Translations under genes and position numbers: made by a program
Assembly (NCBI GenBank): GCA_022414725.1
Contig: CM039464.1
Span: 55,486,974 to 55,550,973, forward strand
Length of the DNA: 64,000 bases
Reading direction: 5' to 3'
Source: Microglena sp. YARC
Lineage: Eukaryota; Chlorophyta; Chlorophyceae; Chlamydomonadales; Chlamydomonadaceae
Notes under the pieces: generated by a model
Database searches by the model: none
What the model was told of the DNA's origin: nothing
Seen by the model: only the letters and a program-made list of their open reading frames with translations
Shown here: positions 1-10,575 of the stretch, in pieces
Numbering within the stretch: the first letter of the stretch is position 1
How the letters are laid out: every line of letters begins with the position of its first letter

Positions 1-136
1 GGATGGGGCCTGCGGGCGAGCAAGCTGCGCCTTATAGACCGCGGCCTGTAGGGGGGACATCGCCGCCACCTGCGACTTCGACGCCTTCGTAAACGGCTCA
101 GGTGGAACCGAAGACAATGCAGAACGCTTGAGGGTG
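1..136 (-). pseudogene. gag C-terminal continuation, frame-shifted, runs off window
   Basis: On the minus strand this stretch encodes residues similar to the C-terminal part of the second gag copy at 10958-13344 (the shared run LKR-A-SSVPPEP-TKASKSQ is visible), but in a different frame from the long reading frame that stops at 137. The 137-190 region therefore carries at least one indel relative to the other copy. The gene and the rest of the element continue beyond the start of the window. Confidence 0.6.
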
Positions 137-2023
137 TTAGCCGCTAGGAGTACGAAGGAGCAGCGAGGGCTGCGGGAGGGGAATCTTCAACAACACCTTC
201 CTGGGGGGAGGCTGTTGCACAGGCACATCGTCGTCCTCAGAATCAAAGTCCAGACCAGAGTCGACATCCATGAGTTCATGTTGATGCACGGACAATGGTG
301 GTGCTGCAGGGATGGTCCGGATCTGGTCCGCTGGAGGTCGAGCATGCAGGGCTGATCCGGGCAACTGAAATGCGGCAGGGTCGGGCATGTGAGTGCTCAT
401 CTGGCGAATCTTGTCCATGTAAAACTCAGCCATCCTGTTACGCTCAGCCACATCAATCGTGGACTGGAGGGGCGCAACGGATGGGCTGACGCCACCATCC
501 CTGCGAGCGATTTCGTCTTTGAAAAGCTTGGACTGAGCTAGCAAGGCGGCATAGTCAACCGCCTGCTTGCGGACGATCCTGTCAGAGGCCTTGCTTGCTT
601 GCTCGGACCGGACCAAGTCCTGCTCGAGACGTGCGATATCGTCCTTGAGCCCCGAGACCTCTGAAGGGAAAGGGGGAACAAGAGGGTAAGTACGGGGTGG
701 AGTAGCGAATTGTAACTTACGGGAAGCGGAAGAGGGTGACAGACTAGTCCGATGCATGGGAAGGGCAGCTGTGATCGAAGAATTAGGAACGACAGGTTCG
801 ATCAATGCATTCAACTCTGGCTTACCCGTGCAGAAAGCAGCCAGCTTAGTCTCATGCTGCGTAAGTGTCAACTCGTTGGTGGAGATGATACCGCGCAAGT
901 ACAAGATGGCCCGCTGATGCTCTTCAATGGAGGACTCAGTCAATTGCTTAGCTGCATTGAGGTCGACCTCAAGCCTAGCAATGTCCGCCAAGATGTCGCG
1001 ACGATGGGACAAATCCATCTCACAGCTCTCTCGGAATTCTCCCATCAACAATGCCTTGACGCAATTGACGTGCATCAATTCGCGAGAGACGGTGTACAAC
1101 TTCGACTTGAGGTTGCGGATGCGAACCAAACGACGCTCAGGGCAGGGATCCTCCTCCTCGTCCTCAGTCCCGGGGCATAACACAGCCGGAATAGAGAGGT
1201 GTCGGTGACCAGTGACCGGATCAATAGGGGCCCTGCGCAGCTTAGAGAGTAATCTCTCGAACTCGTCTTTTGTAGGACCCTCGAATTCCACGGCAAGGTC
1301 AGCGCGGCCAGGGACCTGGGCATGGGGGAATAACCCCAGCATATCATCGAGGGATACCTTCGGACCAGGGACACCCACGAAGGTGGGTCCGCTCGGACCA
1401 CCAACGGTGGGCCCGGGAATCTCGACGTTCTTGTGGATAAACAGCGGGTCACCAGGATTGCACGCTGGGTTAGACCCGATGAGGGGAATAAACCCAGGTG
1501 GTGCGTCCGGAATATCGTTCACGACAGTGAATTCCATGCCAGTGAACTCATTTCGGATTTGGAATCCGTGCATGCCGTCAGCCAAATTTCGGACCACGGA
1601 CGAGGACGCGCCTTGGGCTGGACGCCTGCGTGACTCGCTGTGGTCCATCTCGGACAAGGTGACGACAGAGTCGGACACCGAGGACCCAGGCAGTGCCATC
1701 GCAGATGCAATAACCGCCATGCGGGCAGGCGGACCAAAAGGTGGTACGACCCCAACGAGCGCAGCCCTGGCAGGGACCTCGCCCTCCATGCGAGGGGGGT
1801 GCTTGATGGTTGGCGGTGCATCCTGAACACCAGCCATGGGCGTATCAACGATGGGGGCTACACCAGCGATAACGCCAATTGGGGGGACGGCTGCCACCTC
1901 AATTGCAGCGGGAATGTCCGGAGGAAGGACAGGGGCGAGGCCAGGAGGCACAACTGGCGCCGCTGGTGGGTCCATCAATTCGGCCTCTGCCAGAGATGCT
2001 GGACGGCTACTTTTCGCTGCCAT
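137..2023 (-). CDS. LTR-retrotransposon gag-like protein (element E1)
   Basis: A 628-residue open frame starting MAAKSS, about 145 bp inside a 5' LTR, which is where gag sits in LTR retrotransposons. The N-terminal third is rich in Pro, Ala, Val and Gly. The middle carries acidic and basic segments. Roughly residues 330-400 and 450-510 are charged and heptad-like (for example GLKDDIARLEQDLVRSEQAS), suggesting coiled coils. An acidic patch (DVDSGLDFDSEDDD) lies near the C-terminus. No CCHC zinc knuckle is visible before the frame ends at 137, where the other copy keeps going, so this copy is frame-shifted there. A clear paralogue lies at 10958-13344. I infer a capsid or structural role from position, paralogy and coiled coils; the sequence does not match a gag family I can name. 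An alternative is an accessory ORF of the element. Confidence 0.6.
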   Translation of the reverse strand: MAAKSSRPASLAEAELMDPPAAPVVPPGLAPVLPPDIPAAIEVAAVPPIGVIAGVAPIVDTPMAGVQDAPPTIKHPPRMEGEVPARAALVGVVPPFGPPARMAVIASAMALPGSSVSDSVVTLSEMDHSESRRRPAQGASSSVVRNLADGMHGFQIRNEFTGMEFTVVNDIPDAPPGFIPLIGSNPACNPGDPLFIHKNVEIPGPTVGGPSGPTFVGVPGPKVSLDDMLGLFPHAQVPGRADLAVEFEGPTKDEFERLLSKLRRAPIDPVTGHRHLSIPAVLCPGTEDEEEDPCPERRLVRIRNLKSKLYTVSRELMHVNCVKALLMGEFRESCEMDLSHRRDILADIARLEVDLNAAKQLTESSIEEHQRAILYLRGIISTNELTLTQHETKLAAFCTGKPELNALIEPVVPNSSITAALPMHRTSLSPSSASRKLQFATPPRTYPLVPPFPSEVSGLKDDIARLEQDLVRSEQASKASDRIVRKQAVDYAALLAQSKLFKDEIARRDGGVSPSVAPLQSTIDVAERNRMAEFYMDKIRQMSTHMPDPAAFQLPGSALHARPPADQIRTIPAAPPLSVHQHELMDVDSGLDFDSEDDDVPVQQPPPRKVLLKIPLPQPSLLLRTPSG

Positions 2024-2149
2024 ACCGCAGACTATAATCTAAGTAATAAGGATGGACGAAAAGGAAGGAGAGCGAATTATGAACGGAAGAGAAAATTTGG
2101 AAACTGAAATCGTGGAGTTGCGCAATGGAAAGCGAGAATCGCTGGAAGC

Positions 2150-2168
2150 GCGACTAGCTCCGTAACCA
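2150..2168 (-). other. primer-binding site of element E1
   Basis: On the minus strand the base after the LTR is followed by TGGTTACGGAGCTAGTCGC. The TGG start matches the CCA end of a tRNA. The same block, with small changes, follows the LTRs at 13491 and 31685, so it is conserved in three elements. It is not the usual initiator-Met primer site. Confidence 0.6.
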
Positions 2169-2169
2169 G

Positions 2170-2541
2170 TGTGACAGCTCAGAAGCAACGGCGGAAGGGT
2201 AGTGCACACGAGAAGAGATAATAGCTAGATTGACAGGAGCTTAGCATAAGGTTCGGAGGTCTAGTTAGTAGCTATAGGATACTACGTCACTTAGTATGGT
2301 TAGTTGTTAGTATGGTAAGGGATGTAGGATGTTCTCGAAGGCTCGTCAATAGGTATAATGATGATGGCCGTGAAGAGAGCAATCCGGTATTGTAAGGCAG
2401 CCGGCAGGCGTGCTTGTGAGAGAGGCAGTACATGAGAAAGTACTGTCTCTTCGTGCGTACGTTGTTACTTAGACCAAAGGTATGACTGTACCTAAGGGTC
2501 TAATAACGGTCAGAGCCTGTGAAGGAGTCTGTACCGTTACA
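2170..2541 (-). mobile_element. 5' LTR of element E1 (372 bp)
   Basis: On the minus strand it runs from TGTAACGGTACAGA to CTGTCACA. It is closely similar to the 371-bp LTR at 13491-13861. Its first bases and its end match the 347-348-bp LTRs at 31685-32032 and 57095-57441, so the four belong to related subfamilies. The gag frame lies directly downstream on the minus strand. The LTR is inserted into LINE A sequence, which resumes at 2542. Confidence 0.8.
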
Positions 2542-3132
2542 GAACTCCTGGACAAACTTAACATCCACCCCCTACCTTCTCCTCCTCATGCCATACCTAT
2601 CAAACTCATGACCCCCTTCCACGACTTGAATATTTATACCTACCATGACCTGGTCACACCTACGGGAACCCACCTCATCAGCACTACTGATCTCCCCCTT
2701 ATTACTTCCTCCAAGATTACCAAACATCACAGACGCTCTCTTAACCTTCTCACAGCCCACCTAACTCTGGCTAAATTCGACTACCCCCTCACCCACACTG
2801 AACCCCTCCCGCTCATGCACCGCCAGCTCGCAGCCGAATACGCAGTCACACCTAACACTAATGACATTATCAAACTCCCACCCACCACTGACTTTATTGC
2901 CACCCCTACCCAAGGCTACTACTCCTCCACCCCTCTAACTGACGCAGACTACGGGGCGGATTCCCTTGGGGACATCGAAGGGAACCAATGGTGGGCATGG
3001 CCTACGACAACTGCCGACAGCTACGCGCAGCATGCGTGGGGCTGCAACAGTAAAGACGAAACCTGGGCGGCCCGCCACTACCTGTGTAAATCCTGGATTC
3101 ACCATAGCACCTTTTCCGCCACTACGCCATAA
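2542..3132 (+). pseudogene. LINE A fragment, region upstream of the methyltransferase-like part
   Basis: The reading frame enters from the E1 LTR and continues for about 196 residues rich in Thr, Pro, His and Leu, ending at 3132. I recognise no motif in it. It has the same C-rich codon bias as the following frames (3168-4259 and 4195-5058), and frame changes between the three segments indicate indels in one decayed ORF2. The LINE is cut on the left by the E1 LTR, so its endonuclease and reverse transcriptase are not present here. Confidence 0.4.
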
Positions 3133-3167
3133 CTAAAACTTCACACCCTGACAGGACCCGCGAGGCT

Positions 3168-4259
3168 ATGCTCTGCCCATCGGCCAACGCTCCTGCACCT
3201 CCAACTCGCTTACTCCATCTCACCTATGGCTCCCAATACAAAGCTCTCTATATTACTAGCTGGCGCAGCAAACGCTCCTTAGACACCGACAACTCTACCA
3301 GTACTACTGTTGCCCACGTTCAGTGGGCTCCCTCAACCATGCACAATGACCACATCCATTCCTACACTCAAGCTGGATATAGCATCCACTACAGCAAACC
3401 AGTCACTTCCACCATTTATATCATCCACTGGAAACCGCAATCTCACCTCATCTCTCACCTCTGCGAAATGCTGGGGCAACAAGCCTATGACCAACTCGTC
3501 CACACCTTCAAGTCAGCCCCTTTCACCACCACTTGTCAAAATCTGAGGAAAGACTCCCACCTTACCAACTCTCAGCAGCAGGGCCAATGGACCACCACCC
3601 CAGGCTTCCAAGCTGACAACCACGCCCTTGTCCACAAATTGCTTCATGTGGATACACAAGACAGACACCCAGACTGGGACATCCAACCACCCCTCTCCTA
3701 CATTATCCAAACAGGCATCCTCACCAACAAGGATGGCCAGGACACCCACACACACAAACATCTCTCTTATCTCTACACCCCCACTGGGAAATGTATTGGG
3801 CACACCCCCAACAACAGACTTACCTCCCTCCAGCAGAATTATGAGCACTTCAAAACTACCCACCCTACCAAATGGCAACAACTAACCCAGGGAGGAACCT
3901 ACCATACAGACCTAGCTGCTCTCTTCACTAGGTACAGAGCTACCCCTGCTTCTACCAACATTCTCTCTCCCGTCCTCCACCAAGCCATAGCACAGCTAGG
4001 TATCACCCACCACCGAACTTCTACTCCTCTCAGCTATGATCAGAGCCTTCTCAGCTACTCCTCTCCTCACCCAGCTGACCAGCTCTTTGGGTCCAACGAG
4101 GACCCCTTCCACACTGTCTGGACTGGGGGCTCCCTAGTGGACATCCCTAGCTCAGTCACCCTGGCACACCAAGCACTCAGGTGGGCCCTAGCCAGTGCAG
4201 ATTATGCTGAGACTTCCATTAGTCAGCCCCCCCACATGCACTGTCATGCTCATCCCTGA
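3168..4259 (+). pseudogene. LINE A fragment with a PCIF1-like methyltransferase-like region
   Basis: A 363-residue frame, Thr/His/Pro-rich. Near its end (about 4050-4200) it reads YSSPHPADQLFGSNEDPF, then W-GGSLVDIPS, then ALRWALASA, and continues in the next frame as PPTCTVMLIPD and LLHHPWVHYID. As I recall the family, PCIF1-type adenine N6-methyltransferases have the order FGS...F...GS...NPPF, a helix, then a strand ending in PEW or PDW, and related domains lie beside RNase H in some algal LINEs. Here the NPPF position reads DIPS, so the catalytic motif looks degenerate. The frame shifts around 4195-4259 into the RNase H frame. Assignment rests on motif order only; it could be an unrelated LINE linker domain. 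Confidence 0.35.
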
Positions 4260-5058
4260 CACCTGCTATGCTCCCTACAACAAACTTCTCCACCACCCCT
4301 GGGTCCACTACATTGACTCCAGGCCCCACTCTGAACTTTATGATACCTCTGACACCTGGTTGGGCAGTAAACTCCACACCCTCCCATCAACCCCAAAGTT
4401 ACACCTCATCCTTATCTGCAGTCCCCAAAGTCAACCTACCTACTTTCCCAACCTTCAAGCCTTTATCCAGCTTTGGCACGACCACATGCACAGCCTCTCC
4501 CCCCACTGGGAGCCCACCACTATTACCCCACCTGACACCCTCACCTCCTCCGACACTCAGATCACTTACCCTAGAAAACTCAGATCACTCACCTCAAAAC
4601 CTTGGCACACTCCACACCGCGAGCACCCTCAACCTCTTACTCCTCCCACTACTCATCCATGCACATACCCAGCTATCCTCTCTGCAGGCCTCCAGGTCTA
4701 CACAGATGGCAGCCTGATCAAAGGTAACTCGGCCTCCCCTAGTAAAATAGGGGCTGCAGTTTATGTCCCCATTGCAGGGATGAGCTACACTATCAACCCA
4801 GGTGGGCGGGGGGCCACCAGGACTAACAACAGAGCAGAACTAGTGGCAATTCACCAAGCCATTATTAACATTCCATACGATACTAACCTCACCCTCCACA
4901 CTGACAGTCTCTGTTCATTTCAACTCATTAAAAAAATGATCCATGATCCCACCACAGCCACACGCTCCCTACATGCTGAGCTGCTACATTCAATCCAATC
5001 TTACCTCATTCAACGAATTTTACATGGCTCACACACCACCCTTTGCAAAGTACGCTCC
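4195..5058 (+). pseudogene. LINE A RNase H domain, truncated at the 3' end
   Basis: After about 160 residues of linker, the frame encodes a type I RNase H: VYTDGSL (first catalytic Asp), NNRAELVAIHQA (Glu), LHTDSLCSFQL (second Asp) and CKVRSH (the conserved segment leading to the last catalytic residue). The domain breaks at KVRSHYE, where sequence shared with 10928-10957 begins at 5059, so the final Asp region is lost. RNase H at the C-terminus is typical of several plant and algal LINE clades, where it removes RNA from the RNA-DNA hybrid. The open frame runs on to a stop at 5070 inside the CACTA-like end. Confidence 0.75.
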
Positions 5059-5310
5059 CACTATGAATAAAACAGCATTTTACGAACTAGAATTGGGCTT
5101 GGAAAATTCTACGAACCCCCCTCGTAAAATGTTGGGCTCTACTTCGTAAAAAGCGGACACCCCATCGTTATTTAAGATTTACGAACTAGGATCCGATGGT
5201 TCGTAAACTGAATGGAGCTGGTTCGTAAAATTCCGGCACCCTTTTATTACGAACTAGGATTTGATAGTTCGTAAACTAAATGGTGCTGGTTCGTAAAATA
5301 CCGGGCACCC
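5059..5310 (+). mobile_element. CACTA-like transposon left end with subterminal repeats
   Basis: Sequence begins CACTATGAATAAAACAGC at 5059, and the first 30 bases (5059-5088) are an exact inverted copy of 10928-10957. The next 220 bp hold many TTACGAA/TTCGTAA motifs in both orientations. Terminal CACTA plus dense subterminal repeats is the standard end structure of CACTA (En/Spm) DNA transposons. The left 3-bp flank is TCC. Confidence 0.55.
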
Positions 5311-5734
5311 TTCGTGGAATAACCCTCCTTGAATACAGGGAATTTGGTCCCGGATTGTAAAGGGAATTTGGTCCCGGATTGTAGTATTTAATACTGGACC
5401 GACCCTTTTCTTATTCTGTAAATTCGGGACCTGGGCTCCGGGCTAGGTTAGGTTCCGGGTATTTGAGGGATTGGGTCCCGTTTTTTTTTCCAGGCAGTGC
5501 TTGCACTGGAGACTTTGGATCATACGAGATGTACAGATGGATTGCAATGTTTTATTTACAGAGATTTTTAAGACTGAAAAATTCGAATTCAAAAAAGTGA
5601 TAATGAACAATAGCTATTATAATTTGGCCATTTACAAATTCTCCTCATATGTGGGGGAAATTGTACCCATGAATTGGGCCTAGAAAAATGGTAGCTATAT
5701 GGTCTGTATTCTGTCCCTGCCCCCCCCCCCCCCC
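5311..5734. other. no gene; short direct repeat and poly-C
   Basis: A direct repeat of GGAATTTGGTCCCGGATTGTA lies at about 5338-5384. Further 'gtcccg'-type motifs follow to 5480. The middle (5500-5700) is AT-rich and featureless. A poly-C run of about 20 bases lies at 5720-5740. No coding signal was seen. Confidence 0.5.
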
Positions 5735-6051
5735 CCCCCCTGCCACCCCCACTGGCTAGTTTAGCTATAGCTACTGTTATATGATGAGTGATAGCAGCAG
5801 GAGCAGTGTCATCAGGCTTCTTGATCTTGTCCCTCTACTCATCCCAGCATGCTGATGACTTGCTCCTTGTCCACCATGCCGCAATATGTGGAAGTCACTG
5901 CCTGCCGGAACTGCAGCAGCATGAAATGAAGGTGGTGGAGTTAGAAGATTATTAGTTGCTTGACCAAGCACAAGCCATTTGGATAATCAACGAATCAGCA
6001 AGCAAGAAAGCGAGCAAGCATTCACGTGGTAGCAATTGCGATGATGAGACA

Positions 6052-6590
6052 GATAGATGGTGCAGCATACAAGACACATGGTGCAACATGCAAGACAGAT
6101 TGTGCAGCATACAAGACATATGGTGCAATGTACAAGACAAATGGTGCAGCGTACAAGGCAAATGGTGCAGCGTACAAGACAGATGGTGCAGCATACATGA
6201 CACATGGTACAGCATACAAGACAGATGGTGCAGCATACAAGACATACGGTGCAACGTATAAGACAAATGGTGCAGCGTACAAGACACATGGTGTAGCATA
6301 CAAGACAGATGGTGCAGCATACACGACACTTGGCGCAGCATACAAGACACATGGTGCAGCAAGGCAAATCATGCTGCATACAAGCCAAATGGTGCAGCAT
6401 ACAAGACACATGGTGCAGCATACAAGACACATGGTGCAGCATACAAGACACATTGGTGCAGCATACAAGACATATGGTGCAACGTACAAGACAAATGGTT
6501 CAGCATACACGACAAATGGTTCAACCTACAAGACAAATGGTGCAGCGTGCATGACATATGGTACAGCATACAAGACAGATGGTTCAGATC
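6052..6590 (+). repeat. 21-bp minisatellite, about 25 units
   Basis: Unit approximates aNatggtgcagcatacaaga. Because 21 is a multiple of 3 and the unit lacks stops in most frames, long frames stay open on both strands (7-residue repeats such as YKTDGAA and MLHHLSC). These are by-products of the repeat. Confidence 0.9.
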
Positions 6591-7441
6591 TACTCACATG
6601 TGTTGGTTCTATAACAACATATTGCCACTGTGTAGCCTAGTCAGGGGAGACTTCTTCGTGTTGTTCTCCCATTGTCATACATACACCTCTTGTCGTCGCT
6701 TGCGCCAGGAGCAGGAACCTAGTTGACAGGCAGGTGTCAATAATCAGACAGCAGGCAGGCATTCGTCAATCATAGAGGTACATAGGCATGCATGCAGGTG
6801 TGAAGCAGGCAGGCAGCAGAGACAATTCAAGCAGGCAAGCAGGTAACTAAGCGGGCAAGCATGCAGGCAAGGAGGTTGGCCTGGAGGAGGTGCGGCCACT
6901 GCATGTGGAGGTGGACCAGGTTGCAGCAACCGAGCAAGCGGCTGAGCAGCAGGTTTGGCGTCTGAGTCATGGATTGCTTGTCGACCTTGGCCTGGACATT
7001 ATGAGCATTGGATCGGGTCGTTAGCATTACTGTTCCGCGTCAGAAAAACGATTGCAAGGAAATCAGGCAAGAAAGGACCAGCAGCGATTCAAACCTTCGA
7101 CTTTCAAACCTGCGCAACTACCTGCGGCATTCGAATCCTCCCTCTCCATCCGCAACACTCGATTGCAACACTCAATCGGCTTGCCTTAAAGCATGACATT
7201 CGCCCAAGTAAAGCTGTGTACTAATCGACGAATTGAATATGGTCCAGCAGGTAGCATGGTTGAAGACAGCGGCTCTGTGAGGGAGTAAAGCAGTAGTGGT
7301 TTGGTTCAGTGATGCGAAGCATTGTTTAGAAGGCGCACGCAATCGTCTGCCATTTCGCAGATCTAGATGGTGTCTTCTTGGAGATTTGAACGACGAGGAG
7401 GGTTGGGGGGTGGGGGTGGGGGGGGGGCGGTGTGTGTGTGT

Positions 7442-7477
<36 letters not shown>
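7442..7477. repeat. poly-G tract (36 bp)
   Basis: An uninterrupted run of G within a wider G-rich stretch (7403-7480). The second copy of repeat C has a shorter G run near 60390-60406. Confidence 0.95.
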
Positions 7478-7691
7478 CGGAGGGTTTTTCCGCGACAAAT
7501 TGAATAACCGATCTAAGTTGACAGCTAGGACGCAGGAGGGTTGGGGGCGGTGGGGGGGGTCACGGTAATCCTATCATCCTACTGTGTCGGACTCTTTCCA
7601 AACTTTTTCTCTATTATTTTCGCTTTCGCCCCCTCTGGACTCCCGGTGTCCTGGGTTTGAACAATACCGGGCACCTCCGCACTCTTGTCCA

Positions 7692-8240
7692 TAGACTCTT
7701 TTCCTCTTGGCCATAGCTCCTAATAATCATTATTTAACCACATGCACAGTCTGAGATCAAACCATTGAGGCCTTGGGAAGTCATTTCCCAAGATTATGTC
7801 CTGGTGCCTGCCCAGCAGGGGTGTAACCCACGCTAAATAATACTGTCATTCGACGGTGTCGAATTCTGTCAAAACTCTTTCTCTTCTCTTTTCCTCTTGG
7901 CCATAGCCCAGAATAATTATTATTTAACCACATGCACATTCTGGGATCAAACCATTGAGGCCTTGGGAAGTCAAAACCCAAGATTATGTCCTAGTGCCTG
8001 CCCAGCAGGGGTGTAACCCACGCTAAATAATACTGTCATTCGACGGTGTCGAATTCTGTCCAAACTCTTTCTCTTCTCTTTTCCTCTTGGCCATAGCCCA
8101 GAATAATTATTATTTAACCACATGCACAGTCTGGGATCAAACCATTGAGGCCTTGGGAAGTCATAACCCAAGATTATGTCCTTGTGCCTCCCCAGCAGGG
8201 GTGTAACCCACGCCAATCCTGTCGGCCGACCGTGTTGCAC
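7692..8240 (+). repeat. 190-bp tandem repeat, about 2.8 units
   Basis: The marker 'ttcctcttggccatagc' occurs at 7701, 7891 and 8081, giving a period of exactly 190 bp. Each unit also contains 'ccattgaggccttgggaag' and 'gtcattcgacggtgtcgaat'. A similar array with period about 180 bp lies at 60640-61025. Confidence 0.9.
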
Positions 8241-8449
8241 TCTTTCTATGATTGTGATTGTGCAGTAGGCGGAGAGAGATGGGTAGGAAGATGGGCTTGG
8301 GGGTTCGGTTAGTTAAAAGAAAGAGAGGCATAGCTATCTAAAAAAAGATAACAAGAGGGCAGTTATCTAATAGGGCTGGTTATCGGAGTTTAGGGGATGT
8401 GCTTCTTCGCTTGACTGGAGTTAGCTGTAGTGTATGTAGAGCTGTAGTG
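8241..8449. other. unassigned spacer
   Basis: Purine-rich unique DNA between the 190-bp array and the satellite. No open frame or motif recognised. Confidence 0.5.
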
Positions 8450-9385
8450 TGGAGGGGCAGTCAGCAAGTCAGCGAGTTAGTGAGTCAGTGACTCAGTGTG
8501 TTAGTGTGCCATTCAGTCAGTGAGTCGGTGACTCAATGCGTTAGTGAGTCAATCAATCATCAGTGAGTCCGTGAGACAATCAGTCAGTGAGTCTGTGAGA
8601 CAATCATTCAGTGAGTCTGTGAGACAGTGCTTCAATTATTCAGTGAGCCAGTGAGTCTGTGAGTCTGTGAGTTAGTGAGTCATTGAGTCAATGAGTCAGT
8701 GATTCAGTGTGTTAGTGTGCCATTGAGTCATTGAGTCAGTGAGTCAATGAGTCAGTGCGCTAATCAGTTAGTGAGTCAGTGACTCAATGAGTCAGTGAGT
8801 CAATCAATCAGTGAGTCAGTGAGACAATGAGTCAGTGAGTAAGTGAGACATTGATTCAGTGAGTCAGTGAGTGAGTGACTCAATCAATCAGTGATTCAGC
8901 AAGTCTGTAAGTTAGTGAGTCGGTGAGTCAGTGAGTCAGTGAATCAGTGAGTCAGTGTGTCAATGTGTCATTGAGTCATTGAGTCAGTGAGTCAATGAGT
9001 CAATCAGTCAGCGAGTCAGTGACTCGATGAGTCAGTGAGTCAATCAATCAGTGAGTCAGTGAGACAATAAGTCAGTGTGTCAGTGAGACAGTGATGCAGT
9101 GATCCAGTGAGTCAGTGATCCAGTGAGTGAGTGACTCAATCAGTCAGTGATTCAGTAAGTCTGTGAGTAAGTGAGTCTGTGAGTCAGTGAGTCAGTGAGT
9201 CTGTGAGTTAGTGAGGCAGTGAGTCAGTGAGTTTGTGAGTCAGTGAATCAGTGATTCAGTGTGTCAATGTGTCATTGCGTCAGTGAGTCAGTGAGTTAGT
9301 GAGTCAATCAGTCAGTGAGGCAGTGAGTCAATCAGTTAATCAGTCAATCAGTCAGTGAGACATTGATGCAGTGATTCAGTTATTC
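8450..9385 (+). repeat. degenerate AGTGAGTC satellite, block 1
   Basis: Nearly a kilobase of variants of the 8-bp unit AGTGAGTC with interspersed AATCAATC and AGACAATC. The order of variants suggests longer higher-order units, but I did not find a fixed period by eye. Confidence 0.9.
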
Positions 9386-10014
9386 TGTGAGTCAGTTCCT
9401 ATAATAAGCCCACGGACCCCACCCCAGGGCCGTGCGTGTGCGTGACTGCGTGACTGCGTGTGCGTGTGCAGGGGCGGGAGCAGGGGCAGGGGCGGGGGCC
9501 CACCGGGCGGGGGTAGGAGCAAGCCACGCCACCTGCCGCTGGCCAAAAAACCGTTCAGTAGGAAGGGACGTACCGTTCACGTCTGGGCTGGGCCCAAACG
9601 TGAGATACTTAGTAAAATTCCTTAAAATCAACCAGACTCCTGATTGGTCTCATTTTTCTTGCATCAAATTCTTAAAAATAAAGCCAATCTACAAGTAAGC
9701 ATTGCATGAACGTTCAGCACTGCTTAGAATCCAACAACCCTTCAAAAACTATAATTTTCGTCACTTTTTAGCCAACAAAGCTGCAACATCCATCGATTCA
9801 ATGAAATTCAATTACATCAAATTTAATTTAATTTAATCCTATTCGAATTGACAGAAAAAAAAGCAATTGAATGCATCCAAATCACGTGAATTAAATTAAA
9901 ATGAAATGAATAAAATCGAATTAAAATAAAACAACAATACAATTAAAATAAAATTAATTAAAATAAACTGAATTGAGGATTCAATTCATTCATTCGGGAC
10001 GCGCCACCAGGCGC
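9386..10014. other. non-satellite interruption of the AGTGAGTC array
   Basis: The satellite breaks off after 'tgagtcagttc' and resumes at 10018 with 'aatcagtcagtgag'. The insert begins GC-rich (9410-9540, with GCGTGTGC and GGGGCGGGAGCA repeats) and ends strongly AT-rich (9780-9980, AATTAAAATAAA type). A short inverted repeat GCGCC-acca-GGCGC lies at its right end. It may be an inserted element, but no terminal repeat or target duplication was convincing. Confidence 0.5.
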
Positions 10015-10575
10015 CCTTAATCAGTCAGTGAGTGTGTGACTCAATCAGTCAGTGATTCAGTTAGTCTATGAGTCTGTGAGTCTGTGAGTTGGTGAGTCAG
10101 TGAGTCAGTGAGTCATGACTAACTGATCAGTGAGTCAGTGAGTCAGTTAGTCGATGAGTCATTTAGTGAGTCAGTGAGTCAGTGAGTCAGTGAGTCGGTT
10201 AGTAAATCAGTAAGTGAGTTAGAGAGTCAGCGAGTCAATCAGTCAGTGAGTTAGTGAGTTAGAGAGTCAGTGAGTCAATCAGTCAGTGATTCAGTGAGCC
10301 AGTGAGTCAGTGAGTAATTGAGTCAGAGAGTCAGTGAGCCAGTGAGCCAGTGAGTTAGTGAGTCAGTGGGTCAGTGAGTCAGTGAGTTAGAGAGTCAGTG
10401 AGTCAATGAGTCAGTGAGTCAATCTGTCAGTGAGCCAGTGAGCCAGAGAGTCAGTGAGACAGTGAGTCAATCATTCAGTGAGCTAGTGAGCTAGTGAGCC
10501 AGTGAGTCAGTGAGTCATTGAGTTAGTAAGTGGTTGAGTCAATCAGTTAGGGAGTCAGTGAGTCAGTGAGTCTTG
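10015..10575 (+). repeat. degenerate AGTGAGTC satellite, block 2
   Basis: The same satellite as 8450-9385, with more AGTGAGCC and AGAGAGTC variants. Confidence 0.9.

Larger units (their letters stand above)
5735..8240 (+). repeat. composite repeat C, copy 1
   Basis: This block is repeated at about 58975-61020 with the same order of parts: a 'ctggctagt' lead-in, a 21-bp minisatellite, a 'caggcaggcagc' stretch, a unique segment containing 'aattgaatatggtccagcag', poly-G, and a 180-190-bp tandem array. The two copies differ by indels and point changes. It lies inside the CACTA-like interval here, and just upstream of a transposase-like ORF in the other copy. Confidence 0.8.

Noticed and set aside
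128..2107. Plus-strand frames opposite the E1 gag
   Set aside because: They are antisense shadows of the 628-residue gag frame, with no motifs.
5952..6640. Long Cys/His-rich and Tyr/Lys-rich frames on both strands
   Set aside because: They are generated by the 21-bp minisatellite, which is open in most frames; no non-repeat coding sequence lies beside them.
7172..7568. Pro- or Gly-rich frames around 7400
   Set aside because: They are translations of a poly-G tract.
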